From a bacterium (GTDB taxonomy: Bacteria > Fidelibacterota > Marinisomatia > Marinisomatales > JAHJCW01), in assembly GCA_018812885.1 (NCBI GenBank), contig JAHJCW010000306.1:1-7159 (forward strand): a DNA stretch of 7,159 bases, read 5' to 3'. The notes beneath the pieces were generated by a model, which searched no databases, had not been told where the DNA came from, and saw nothing but the letters and a program-made list of their open reading frames with translations. This document shows positions 1-7,155 of the stretch, in pieces. The position numbers were made by a program, and so were the translations under genes. Numbering within the stretch: the first letter of the stretch is position 1; every line of letters begins with the position of its first letter.

Positions 1-153
1 CCACGCTACTAAATAGGCAATTCCACCACCGGCAAATATCAATAATATAAATGCCAATCTGATAATTACAGGATCAATATTGAAATAATCACCTAAACCG
101 ACGCAAACACCCCCTAGTTTTCCATCCTTTGTTCTTCTATATAATCTTTTCAT
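1..153 (-). CDS. PspC-domain membrane protein, 3' end cut by window edge
   Basis: The first 51 codons are visible, running off the left edge. The protein begins MKRLYRRTKDGKLGGVCVGL, followed by GDYFNIDPVIIRLAF and then a hydrophobic glycine-containing stretch (about residues 35-51). This is the classic PspC layout: a basic N-terminus (LYRR), a G-GVC-GL-DYF-IDP-IIRL core and one transmembrane helix. PspC proteins are small inner-membrane proteins, in enterobacteria linked to the phage-shock envelope-stress response. In other phyla the domain is found in many small membrane proteins of unclear role, so a stress function is only inferred. The ATG is well supported by a GAGG ribosome site 4 nt upstream. 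The gene starts 11 bp after the barrel-protein stop codon, suggesting a shared transcript. Anything beyond residue 51, such as extra domains, cannot be seen. Confidence 0.88.
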   Translation of the reverse strand, partial: MKRLYRRTKDGKLGGVCVGLGDYFNIDPVIIRLAFILLIFAGGGIAYLVAW

Positions 154-156
154 AAT

Positions 157-163
157 TCCTCTT
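157..163 (-). promoter_or_regulatory. Ribosome binding site for the PspC-domain gene
   Basis: The minus strand reads AAGAGGA followed by ATT and the ATG at 153-151. The GAGG core lies 4 nt from the start and fills nearly the whole 11-bp gap after the upstream stop codon. It fixes the start of a gene that is otherwise only partly visible. Confidence 0.7.
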
Positions 164-164
164 T

Positions 165-1274
165 TTATTGCTTAAGCTTATTTATAAACCATTTATGATT
201 TATAGTAAATGAAAGTACATGATTGGTACCCAAATCAACGGATTTAGAATTCAGTTGATAGGCATAATTAAATTCAAAATTCGTCCATGAAATTCCGAGT
301 CCGGTAGAATAAAATCCGTACTGACTACGCCCTAACCTGATATTGACTAAATTATAGAAAGATATTTCGGTTCCAATTCTCCAATTTCCTCCGGTAGAAC
401 CTAAGTGAAAATCATCGCTTAGCGATTGATCAGATACATTAAAAATAACATCCGTAAGCATAATTAATTCTATCGGTATTTTTGATAGACTCACTGCCTG
501 AGACATTCCAACTAATATTGATGGTTTGGACAGTTCGGTATAACCACTATCCCAAACAATCATACCCGGTATTAAATTGTGTAAAGATATACCAATGTTT
601 GAATTTTCCAACAAGGATCTTGTAATTCCAACATCTAAACCAATACCGCTACCAAGATGATCTCCAAGTGAATGGAATAAGCTCCTAACTGCTACACCAA
701 AATCAAATCCATAAAGTAAGAATTGTGTGCTTAATGCGAGTCCTACTTGATGTTGATTAAAATAGGAAATATTTTCATTATTTAGTCGTTCACCATCATC
801 TAAATACCCGTTATTTTCACCAATATCACCGGTATTGGGAACTCCATCTAAACCCCAGTCCAATAATAGGTTTTGTGTATTTGGTATTTTCGTAACAGAC
901 TCGTGCAGTAATAAGATATTAAATATTCGATCGTTTTTTGTGCTGAACGGAAATGAAATTAAATCACTCTGGATTATTCCAGCAAAACGCGATTGATGTC
1001 CATAAGTAAAATTTCTGTAATTTTCATAAGTACTTATTGCAGGATTCCATAAAACGGATATTCCACGATCATCAGCAATTGCCGTATTTCCCATCGCAAT
1101 TGAGCGAGCATCTCCTGCATTCTCATAAACCTGCCAACCATACTTACTCCATCCGGATTGGGCAAAAATAATATCACATAATAGAAGTAATGTAAGAATA
1201 TATTTTAGTATTCCATTTTCAAAATTGACTATTGAAAATCGACTATTATCCATTAATCCAGTTCTCTCATTCAT
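165..1274 (-). CDS. PorV/PorQ-type outer-membrane beta-barrel protein
   Basis: A protein of about 369 aa (numbered from the ATG at 1274). It has a hydrophobic signal segment at about residues 22-38 (ILKYILTLLLLCDIIFA) with likely cleavage after FA, then GDARSIAMGNTAIADD (54-69) and LWNPA (75-79). That N-terminal signature is typical of PorV/PorQ/UPF0164-like barrels, which are FadL-like. The rest alternates polar and hydrophobic or aromatic residues with many glycines, as expected of beta strands. An Asp/Asn/Gly-rich insert (139-163) probably forms a loop. In Bacteroidota PorV acts in type IX secretion, but many paralogues have no known job and no other Por gene is present, so the function is unassigned. 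The start is uncertain: GTG at 1283, ATG at 1274 and ATG at 1253 are all in frame. I chose 1274 because GGTGGA sits 4 nt upstream. All three lie in a heptamer repeat that may have replaced the original 5' end. Confidence 0.8.
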   Translation of the reverse strand: MNERTGLMDNSRFSIVNFENGILKYILTLLLLCDIIFAQSGWSKYGWQVYENAGDARSIAMGNTAIADDRGISVLWNPAISTYENYRNFTYGHQSRFAGIIQSDLISFPFSTKNDRIFNILLLHESVTKIPNTQNLLLDWGLDGVPNTGDIGENNGYLDDGERLNNENISYFNQHQVGLALSTQFLLYGFDFGVAVRSLFHSLGDHLGSGIGLDVGITRSLLENSNIGISLHNLIPGMIVWDSGYTELSKPSILVGMSQAVSLSKIPIELIMLTDVIFNVSDQSLSDDFHLGSTGGNWRIGTEISFYNLVNIRLGRSQYGFYSTGLGISWTNFEFNYAYQLNSKSVDLGTNHVLSFTINHKWFINKLKQ

Positions 1275-1310
1275 CTTTTCCACCGACCATCACCCATTAG
1301 ACATCAACCA
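1211..1310. repeat. Degenerate heptamer tandem repeat across the mutS/barrel-gene junction
   Basis: Read on the plus strand, units of 7 bp can be laid out in one phase from 1211 to about 1259 (TTCCATT, TTCAAAA, TTGACTA, TTGAAAA, TCGACTA, TTATCCA, TTAATCC). After a less regular stretch (1260-1282) they resume from 1283 (CCGACCA, TCACCCA, TTAGACA, TCAACCA). On the minus strand the consensus is roughly TGGTNRA with TAGTCRA variants. The array fills the 3' side of the mutS intergenic gap and runs into the first ~20 codons of the barrel-protein gene. It resembles the 7-bp array inside selA but is more decayed. The periodicity is seen directly; its origin is inferred. Confidence 0.6.
1279..1284 (-). 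promoter_or_regulatory. Probable ribosome binding site for the barrel-protein gene
   Basis: The minus strand reads GGTGGA, then AAAG, then ATG at 1274-1272. It is the best Shine-Dalgarno-like match near the three in-frame starts and argues for the ATG at 1274 over the GTG at 1283, which overlaps this site. It also falls within the heptamer repeat, so the match could be fortuitous. Confidence 0.4.
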
Positions 1311-1312
1311 TT

Positions 1313-3904
1313 TTAGAGTCCATATTTCTTCTTTAACTGGTCAATCTTTTGTAATGCTTCCAATGGAGTTAATGAGTTGATATCAAGCTTTGCTAATGCC
1401 TCGGATAATCTTTTTTCCCTTTGTTCAAAAATGGATATCTGGCTTTTTGTATCTACTTGCTTCGGGCGTAGATCTCTTTTGTCATCATCGGATAAATATT
1501 GATTTAATATTTCCGTAGCCCGGAAGATTATTTTTTCAGGCAATCCCGCCATTTTTGCGACGTGTATTCCGTAACTTTTATCACCTGTTCCATTAACCAC
1601 TTTTCTAAGGAAAACAATTTTATCTCCGAATTCCTCTACTGCTGTATGTCGGTTTTCCAATCTTTCTAATGTTTTTTCCAAGTCGGTAAGTTCATGATAA
1701 TGTGTCGCAAAAAGTGTTCTTGCGGCGACTTTGGGATTATTATGTAAATATTCGACTATCGCCCACGCTAACGACATTCCGTCATAAGTTGCTGTGCCAC
1801 GACCAATCTCGTCTAATAAGATTAAACTTTTTTCTGTGGCATTATTTAATATATTTGCTGCTTCGTTCATTTCGACTAAAAATGTACTCTCGCCACCTGC
1901 CAAATTATCGCTTGCGCCGACCCTTGTGAATAATTTATCAACAATTCCAATTTTGGCGCTTTTTGCAGGTATGAAAGAACCAATTTGTGCCATCAATACT
2001 AATAATCCGATTTGCCGCAGATACGTTGATTTTCCGGCCATATTCGGACCTGTAATTAATTGGATTTGATTTTTATTGGCATCAATTAACAAATCATTCG
2101 GAACAAATCGCTCAGTAGATGGCATAAGTTTTTCAACTACGGGGTGCCGTCCATCTTCAATATTAATAGTCGGCTCTTTAATTAACACGGGCTGACAATA
2201 CGAATTTTTTATGGCTAGTTGGGCAAAATTAGACAGAACATCAATTAAATTTAAAATATGTGCATTTGTTTGAATATTTTGAACATTCATTAGAATTTTA
2301 TCACATATATCATTAAATATTCTTTGCTCTATATCTTCAATTTCAGATTCTGCAGAAAGAATTTTTTCTTCGTATTCTTTGAGCTCGGGAGTGATATAAC
2401 GCTCTGAACCAACCAGGGTTTGTCGGCGAATATATGAGTCGGGAACACGTTCTTGGTGCGTTTTGGTAACTTCTATATAATACCCAAATACCCTGTTAAA
2501 TCCTACTTTTAGCGATGTAATTCCGGTTTTTTTCCGTTCTGACTCTTGAAACTCAGCAATCCATTTTTTTCCGCCGTGGGCTAAATCACGCAATTCATCT
2601 AATTTTTTATCTATTCCAGTAGCGATTACATTGCCTTGTTTAATTTGATGAGGCGCATTTTTGTCAACAGTTTTTACTATCATCTGAACGATATTTTTTG
2701 TATCGGTAAAACCGCTACTAATATTTTTTAGTACAGCATTTCTTGTTTTATTTAATTGCTTAATTACTTCCGGAATTAGATTTAAACTGTTTCCCAAAGC
2801 CAAAATTTCTTTCGGAGTTGCTTTTCTCCTATTTACTTTTCCAATGATTCGTTCAATATCACTAGTTGATTTAAGATTGTCAATTATCCCACTTAGAGTT
2901 TGTTTATTATCAACAAATCCGGCAACACTTTTTAGCCGGATATTAATTTTCTTGTCATCGGTTAATGGGCGATTTAACCATTGCCTAAGAAGTCTTCCGC
3001 CACCGGCAGTTACCGTTTCATCGATAATATCGATTAGAGTTCCATGCGTACCCTGAGTTGCTAATGATTTGAATACCTCCAAATTGCGCATTGTAAAACC
3101 GTCGATTCCCATGTATCCATCTGCAATTATAGGTTGTATTTTGGAAATGTGATCGACTGCGATGTTTAAATTATTCTTGAGATGATAAAATATTACGCCT
3201 GCTGCAGTAATACCGTTTTTAAGATTGTTACAACCAAACCCTTTAAGCGAGGAAACATGAAAATGATCGGTTAACGTACGGTGGCTTTGATCGAAATTAA
3301 AAATCCAATCCTCAACTTGAGTAATAAACGGTTTTAAATCACGATACCATTTTGTCGTCGTGTAGGTTATGCTTTCACCAATTAGCACTTCACTTGGTGC
3401 GAATTTTCTTAGCGCTTCAGAGAGATCAGCCAATACACATTCTCCGCAATAAAATTCTCCTGTAGATTGATCTAAAATTGCATATCCGACTAGGTCACGG
3501 TGGAAATAAATACTTGCCAAATAATGATTGGACTTTTGACTAAGAGCTTGATCTGATATTAGTGTTCCGGGAGTAACAACCTCGATAACTTCGCGTTTTA
3601 CGATTCCCTTAGCAAGTTTAGGATCTTCCACTTGTTCACAAATCACAACACTATATCCGGCTTTCACGAGTTTTGGTAGATAATTATCCAAAGCATGATA
3701 AGGAAATCCGGCAAGTGGTACATCGGCAGCGGACCCGCTGGAACGTTTAGTCAAAACAATTCCTAAAATTTTAGCAGTTTTTTTAGCATCTTCGTTAAAA
3801 GTTTCGTAAAAATCGCCCATGCGGAAAAGTACAATAGCATCTTGATATTGGAGTTTTATCTCACTATACTGGCGCATTAAAGGTGTGGAATTATTTTCGG
3901 TCAT
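1313..3904 (-). CDS. mutS: DNA mismatch repair ATPase MutS
   Basis: A full-length MutS1 of 863 aa (E. coli MutS is about 853). It recognises mispaired and small-loop DNA and, with ATP, recruits MutL. Visible landmarks are the mismatch-binding domain with the Phe-X-Glu reader GDFYETF (F32, E34), a connector, the core and clamp helices (about 265-570), and the ATPase domain. The ATPase carries Walker A GPNMAGKST (619-627), the ABC-type stretch GGESTFLVEM (670-679), Walker B LILLDEIGRGT (694-704) and FATHYHEL (732-739). QISIF (822-826) fits the beta-clamp-binding motif, and the C-terminal tail has the common LTPLEALQKI dimerisation helix (846-854). No key residue is missing. The ATG overlaps the selB stop as ATGA, with a good ribosome site 6 nt upstream, so translation is probably coupled to selB. 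mutL is not in the window. The F-X-E motif, clamp motif and length separate it from MutS2 and MutS-like paralogues. Confidence 0.98.
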   Translation of the reverse strand: MTENNSTPLMRQYSEIKLQYQDAIVLFRMGDFYETFNEDAKKTAKILGIVLTKRSSGSAADVPLAGFPYHALDNYLPKLVKAGYSVVICEQVEDPKLAKGIVKREVIEVVTPGTLISDQALSQKSNHYLASIYFHRDLVGYAILDQSTGEFYCGECVLADLSEALRKFAPSEVLIGESITYTTTKWYRDLKPFITQVEDWIFNFDQSHRTLTDHFHVSSLKGFGCNNLKNGITAAGVIFYHLKNNLNIAVDHISKIQPIIADGYMGIDGFTMRNLEVFKSLATQGTHGTLIDIIDETVTAGGGRLLRQWLNRPLTDDKKINIRLKSVAGFVDNKQTLSGIIDNLKSTSDIERIIGKVNRRKATPKEILALGNSLNLIPEVIKQLNKTRNAVLKNISSGFTDTKNIVQMIVKTVDKNAPHQIKQGNVIATGIDKKLDELRDLAHGGKKWIAEFQESERKKTGITSLKVGFNRVFGYYIEVTKTHQERVPDSYIRRQTLVGSERYITPELKEYEEKILSAESEIEDIEQRIFNDICDKILMNVQNIQTNAHILNLIDVLSNFAQLAIKNSYCQPVLIKEPTINIEDGRHPVVEKLMPSTERFVPNDLLIDANKNQIQLITGPNMAGKSTYLRQIGLLVLMAQIGSFIPAKSAKIGIVDKLFTRVGASDNLAGGESTFLVEMNEAANILNNATEKSLILLDEIGRGTATYDGMSLAWAIVEYLHNNPKVAARTLFATHYHELTDLEKTLERLENRHTAVEEFGDKIVFLRKVVNGTGDKSYGIHVAKMAGLPEKIIFRATEILNQYLSDDDKRDLRPKQVDTKSQISIFEQREKRLSEALAKLDINSLTPLEALQKIDQLKKKYGL

Positions 3905-5766
3905 AACGCTTCACCTTTTAGTCGTTCATTGCCGTCACGCATTGTTATTTTTTTACGATCAAAGTATTCTAATAACGGAATCACTGATTTGCGTGTCAAA
4001 CCGGTAATATCTTTGAATTGCACAACGGACAGCTTATCGCTTTTTGCGAAATACTGCTTCAACTTTTTCTTCATCTCCTCGATTTGCAGTCGGCCTGCCC
4101 ACATCCCTTCAGCAATATCAATGACTTTTTCTTGTCCTTTTAATACGTGCAATAATTCCAACACTTTTTTAGTTGGTAATTCACTTTCTTCAGCTAATAA
4201 ATTTATAGTTATCGGTTCGTAATCAAAACTACCGATTAATTTTTCAATTATCTCAGCTTTCTGTTGATCTTTACCATATAATTCAATGCCATAATTAGCA
4301 AGTGCATAACCAGCTTGAATTTGTTTTACCTCTTCTTTTGATATTAAATCGGACAAAACAAATTCAAACCAATTACTGTTAAAGTTTGATTTTTCTTTTA
4401 ATTCTTCCCCCTTCATGGATTTTTGATAAGGATTATTTTTATAAAATTCCTCTAATATTTTGATAATTATTACTTTTGATTCTTCTAAATTTTCGCTAGA
4501 ATAAATTAGAGGTTTCCCTTTTGTAGTCAGCAATTTATTTTTTATAATAATTGATTTTAGTGTTTGATTGGATGTGTGGAAAATCTTGCACCATTCATCT
4601 AATGTATTTGGATTATTAATTTCTCTGTTAATGAATTGTAGATAACGCTTTTCCGGTTCAATCGCTAAATCCTTAGTCCATAATTTTTGAGATTTAACGG
4701 TACCTTTTAGATCAGTATCAAGTACAATTCCACCTCCGATTGTATTTAATGGGGAATAGGAACGAATCACAAATCTATCGTCCATAGCAACAACAGCCGG
4801 TAATTCGAACTGGATCAGTGCATTTCCGGATTCTCCTTCTTTTAGGGATTTTTTTATTAAGAAGACTCGTCCTAAAAGTTCCTGTGTCCCAATATAGATT
4901 CTAACACGCTGCTTTGATTTAATAATCCACTTAGTTTTAGGAATCATAGAAATATGTGCTATAATTTGTAAAGTCGGTTTTAACCAACCATTGCTAATTA
5001 ATTCTGCGCCACGCCATAGATCTTTTTTATCTAATCCGGCAATATTTACCGCCGCTCTATCGCCTAGCTTTACAGAATCAACCAATTTTTCATGACTTTG
5101 CAATCCACGCACTCTCCCTATTTTTTCCGCCGGGAGGATTTGGATCTCATCACCTTTTTTTAATTCTCCGGAAATAACCGTACCTGTGACAACTGTCCCA
5201 AAGCCGGTTTTTATAAAACTACGATCAATCTGAAGGCGGAAAAACCCTCGGTCATTTTTTTCATGAACTTTTTCTGCTTGTTCCAATAATATTTTTCTTA
5301 ACTCTTCAATTCCTCTACCATTTGCGGTTGATGTTCGAACAATCGGTGCATTTTCTAAAAAAGTTCCTTTGCATAATTGGTGTATGTCTTCTTCCACCAA
5401 ATCTGTCCATTCTTCATCCGCAAGATCGGTTTTGGTTAACGCAATCACTCCTTGCGGTATTTGCAATAATGATAATATCTGCAGATGCTCAATGGTTTGC
5501 GGCATTACGCCATCGTCAGCGGCGATTACAAACAATCCAATTTGAATTGTTGACACTCCGGAAACCATATTCCGGATAAATTTTTCATGTCCCGGTACGT
5601 CAATAATTGTGATATTTTCTGTTAGAAAAGCAAATCCTAAATCAATCGTCATTCCGCGGGCTTGTTCTTCCGCAAGCCGATCAGTATTGGTACCGGTTAA
5701 TGCTTTAACAAGGGCAGTTTTGCCATGGTCAATATGCCCCGCTGTACCGATTACAACTTGCGACAT
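3901..5766 (-). CDS. selB: Selenocysteine-specific elongation factor SelB
   Basis: A full-length SelB of 621 aa (E. coli 614). It is a GTPase that carries Sec-tRNA(Sec) to the ribosome and binds the SECIS hairpin of selenoprotein mRNAs. The G domain has GHIDHGKT (G1, 10-17), the switch I segment GMTIDLGF (38-45), DVPGH (G3, 56-60) and TKTD (G4, 111-114; Thr in place of the usual Asn, common in SelB). STANGRGIEEL (146-156) covers the G5 region. EF-Tu-like beta-barrel domains follow (about 175-350), including RFVIRSYSP and TIGGG (331-346). The C-terminal third forms winged-helix repeats (about 370-621); the last, with FKDITGLTRKSVIPLLEYFD (584-603), matches the RNA-binding wing. The ATG directly abuts the selA stop (TAAATG), with only a weak GAG upstream, so translation probably depends on coupling to selA. 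The C-terminal repeats and GHIDHGKT start distinguish it from EF-Tu and IF2. Confidence 0.97.
   Translation of the reverse strand: MSQVVIGTAGHIDHGKTALVKALTGTNTDRLAEEQARGMTIDLGFAFLTENITIIDVPGHEKFIRNMVSGVSTIQIGLFVIAADDGVMPQTIEHLQILSLLQIPQGVIALTKTDLADEEWTDLVEEDIHQLCKGTFLENAPIVRTSTANGRGIEELRKILLEQAEKVHEKNDRGFFRLQIDRSFIKTGFGTVVTGTVISGELKKGDEIQILPAEKIGRVRGLQSHEKLVDSVKLGDRAAVNIAGLDKKDLWRGAELISNGWLKPTLQIIAHISMIPKTKWIIKSKQRVRIYIGTQELLGRVFLIKKSLKEGESGNALIQFELPAVVAMDDRFVIRSYSPLNTIGGGIVLDTDLKGTVKSQKLWTKDLAIEPEKRYLQFINREINNPNTLDEWCKIFHTSNQTLKSIIIKNKLLTTKGKPLIYSSENLEESKVIIIKILEEFYKNNPYQKSMKGEELKEKSNFNSNWFEFVLSDLISKEEVKQIQAGYALANYGIELYGKDQQKAEIIEKLIGSFDYEPITINLLAEESELPTKKVLELLHVLKGQEKVIDIAEGMWAGRLQIEEMKKKLKQYFAKSDKLSVVQFKDITGLTRKSVIPLLEYFDRKKITMRDGNERLKGEAL
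3911..3918 (-). promoter_or_regulatory. Ribosome binding site for mutS inside the selB 3' end
   Basis: The minus strand reads AAAGGTGA, then 6 nt, then the mutS ATG. It lies in the last codons of selB, so ribosomes finishing selB can reinitiate at once on mutS, and it supports the ATG at 3904 as the true start. Confidence 0.75.
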
Positions 5767-7155
5767 TTACAACTCGTTAATTGCTTTTATCAACTCGGAA
5801 TATTGTTCCGGCAATACCGCTTTCAAATCGATATAAAACTTACCCTTATTAATATATCCTATAATCGGGGTAGAGCGTGTACGTAACTGTTGAGATAAGT
5901 GTATAACTTGATTAGTAAGTGGTAAGTGGTGAATGGTAAATGGTAAAAATTGCAAAGCGACGCTCGGGATTTTTTCTTCCGGCAAGGAGCCACTTCCTGC
6001 TTCAACTGTGGAATCAATTATCCTAATTTGCCTTTGTTTTTTTACAGGTGGTTTGATATCCATAAATAATTTTTCTGCTCTATCCCGGAGTGTTTGTTGC
6101 GTAGTTTGTAAAAGTGTGTTTGATAAATTATCTTTAGAAACACTATCGGATCTATATGTGCGTAACGTTTCTTCCATCAAGGCGATGGTAAACTTATCGC
6201 AGCGCAGAGCGCGATAAAGCGGATTTGATTTAATCTTTTTAAGCGCTGAATTCTTACCAACAATCACACCGGACTGCGGTCCCCCTAAAAGTTTATCACC
6301 GGAAAAGGTTACAATAGAAACACCGGATTTAACGGTCTCCTGAACTGTGATTTCCTCCGGCAATCCATGACTATTTAAATTGATTAAAGCACCGCTACCC
6401 AAATCGGCGAAAACTGGAATTCGTTGACGTTTACCGAGTTCAACTAATTCTTTTAAGGTTGTGGATTTGGTAAATCCTTTTACTATATAATTGCTTGTGT
6501 GAACCCATAGCAAAAGAGCAGTATTTATATTTATCGCCTTCTCGTAATCTTTGAGATGCGTACGGTTGGTGGTTCCCACTTCAACCAATTTGCAATTACT
6601 TTTTTCGACAATATCGGGAATGCGGAATGAACCGCCAATTTCAACCTCCTGCCCACGCGAGACGATAACCTCCCTACCTTCCGCAAGTGTATTAAGTGCA
6701 AGTAAAACCGCCGCCGCATTATTGTTGACGATAATTCCGCCATCAGTGTTGGTTATAGCTGCCAACAGATCATTTAAATGATCAAGTCTGTCACCGCGTT
6801 TTCCGGTTTCCAGATCAACTTCAAGGTTTACATAGCCGGATAGTTTTTTGGTAACATTTTGCAGCACTTTTTTACCAATCGGCGCTCGACCAAAATTGGT
6901 GTGTAATACAATTCCAGTTCCATTGATAACATTTCGCAAACTACTATCAGCCAATAATTTTACAGAATTGACAATTTCTTTTTTAATATCTTTGCGCGAT
7001 GATTTCAGTTTTTTGTCTTTAGCTAAATTGCGGTATTTTGCAAGCTCATCACGGATTATTTTTACAACATAGTTTTGATGAACTTGAATATCATTTCCAA
7101 GTTCTTGTAAGATTTCCTGTACGGAAGGTATTTCTTTATATAATTTATTGGACAT
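5767..7155 (-). CDS. selA: L-seryl-tRNA(Sec) selenium transferase SelA
   Basis: A full-length SelA of 462 aa (E. coli 463). It converts Ser-tRNA(Sec) to Sec-tRNA(Sec) with selenophosphate and PLP, and acts as a ring-shaped decamer in the cytoplasm. The N-terminal domain (about 1-70, PSVQEILQEL) is the tRNA-binding part. The catalytic domain shows NGTGIVLHTNFGRAPIG (78-94, with the active-site Arg90), GGIIVNNNAAAVLLAL (139-154), SRGQEVEIGGSFRIP (166-180), GTTNRTHLKDYE (194-205), FADLGSGAL (249-257) and the PLP site FSGDKLLGGPQSG (284-296), where K288 should bind PLP. NPLYRALR (311-318) carries the conserved arginines. A C-terminal GSGSLPEEKIPSVAL precedes an unusual LPFTIHHLPLT segment (404-414) encoded by a heptamer repeat; the family pattern resumes at TPIIGYI (429-435). 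Only four bases upstream of the ATG are visible, so the ribosome site cannot be judged. The stop abuts selB. Confidence 0.97.
   Translation of the reverse strand: MSNKLYKEIPSVQEILQELGNDIQVHQNYVVKIIRDELAKYRNLAKDKKLKSSRKDIKKEIVNSVKLLADSSLRNVINGTGIVLHTNFGRAPIGKKVLQNVTKKLSGYVNLEVDLETGKRGDRLDHLNDLLAAITNTDGGIIVNNNAAAVLLALNTLAEGREVIVSRGQEVEIGGSFRIPDIVEKSNCKLVEVGTTNRTHLKDYEKAININTALLLWVHTSNYIVKGFTKSTTLKELVELGKRQRIPVFADLGSGALINLNSHGLPEEITVQETVKSGVSIVTFSGDKLLGGPQSGVIVGKNSALKKIKSNPLYRALRCDKFTIALMEETLRTYRSDSVSKDNLSNTLLQTTQQTLRDRAEKLFMDIKPPVKKQRQIRIIDSTVEAGSGSLPEEKIPSVALQFLPFTIHHLPLTNQVIHLSQQLRTRSTPIIGYINKGKFYIDLKAVLPEQYSELIKAINEL
5913..5947. repeat. Five-unit heptamer tandem repeat inside selA
   Basis: On the plus strand five 7-bp units lie end to end: TAGTAAG, TGGTAAG, TGGTGAA and two copies of TGGTAAA. 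In the selA frame (minus strand) they encode the last base of F403 through T414 and the first base of N415. This gives the segment LPFTIHHLPLT, in which LPFTIHH is one full 21-bp (three-unit, seven-codon) period. The reading frame stays open through the array. The repeat is seen directly; its insertion into an ancestral selA loop is inferred from the family layout. Confidence 0.85.

Noticed and set aside
193..1274. Lipoprotein signal (LLLLC) in the barrel protein
   Set aside because: The residue before Cys is Leu rather than Gly/Ala/Ser, and the helix continues past the Cys, so signal peptidase I cleavage after FA fits better.
1284..1312. Possible terminator between mutS and the barrel gene
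   Set aside because: The 29-bp gap has no GC-rich hairpin followed by a T run; it is made of heptamer units instead.
1702..2069. Plus-strand open frames of 75 and 91 codons
   Set aside because: They lie opposite the conserved MutS ATPase domain, have no recognisable motifs and are antisense shadows.
5764..5790. Strong ribosome site for selB
   Set aside because: Only a weak GAG lies at suitable spacing before the ATG, so I did not list it; coupling to selA is the likelier explanation.
5322..5836. Plus-strand open frames of 85 and 75 codons opposite selB
   Set aside because: They are antisense to the SelB G domain and the selA/selB junction; composition follows the complementary codons and no domain is visible.
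5933..6217. Plus-strand open frame of 94 codons beginning with ATG in the heptamer array
   Set aside because: It is antisense to well-conserved SelA sequence, and its start depends on repeat units; nothing supports translation.
6531..6743. Minus-strand 70-codon frame inside selA
   Set aside because: It is an alternative frame within the conserved SelA catalytic core, with no ribosome site or motif noted.
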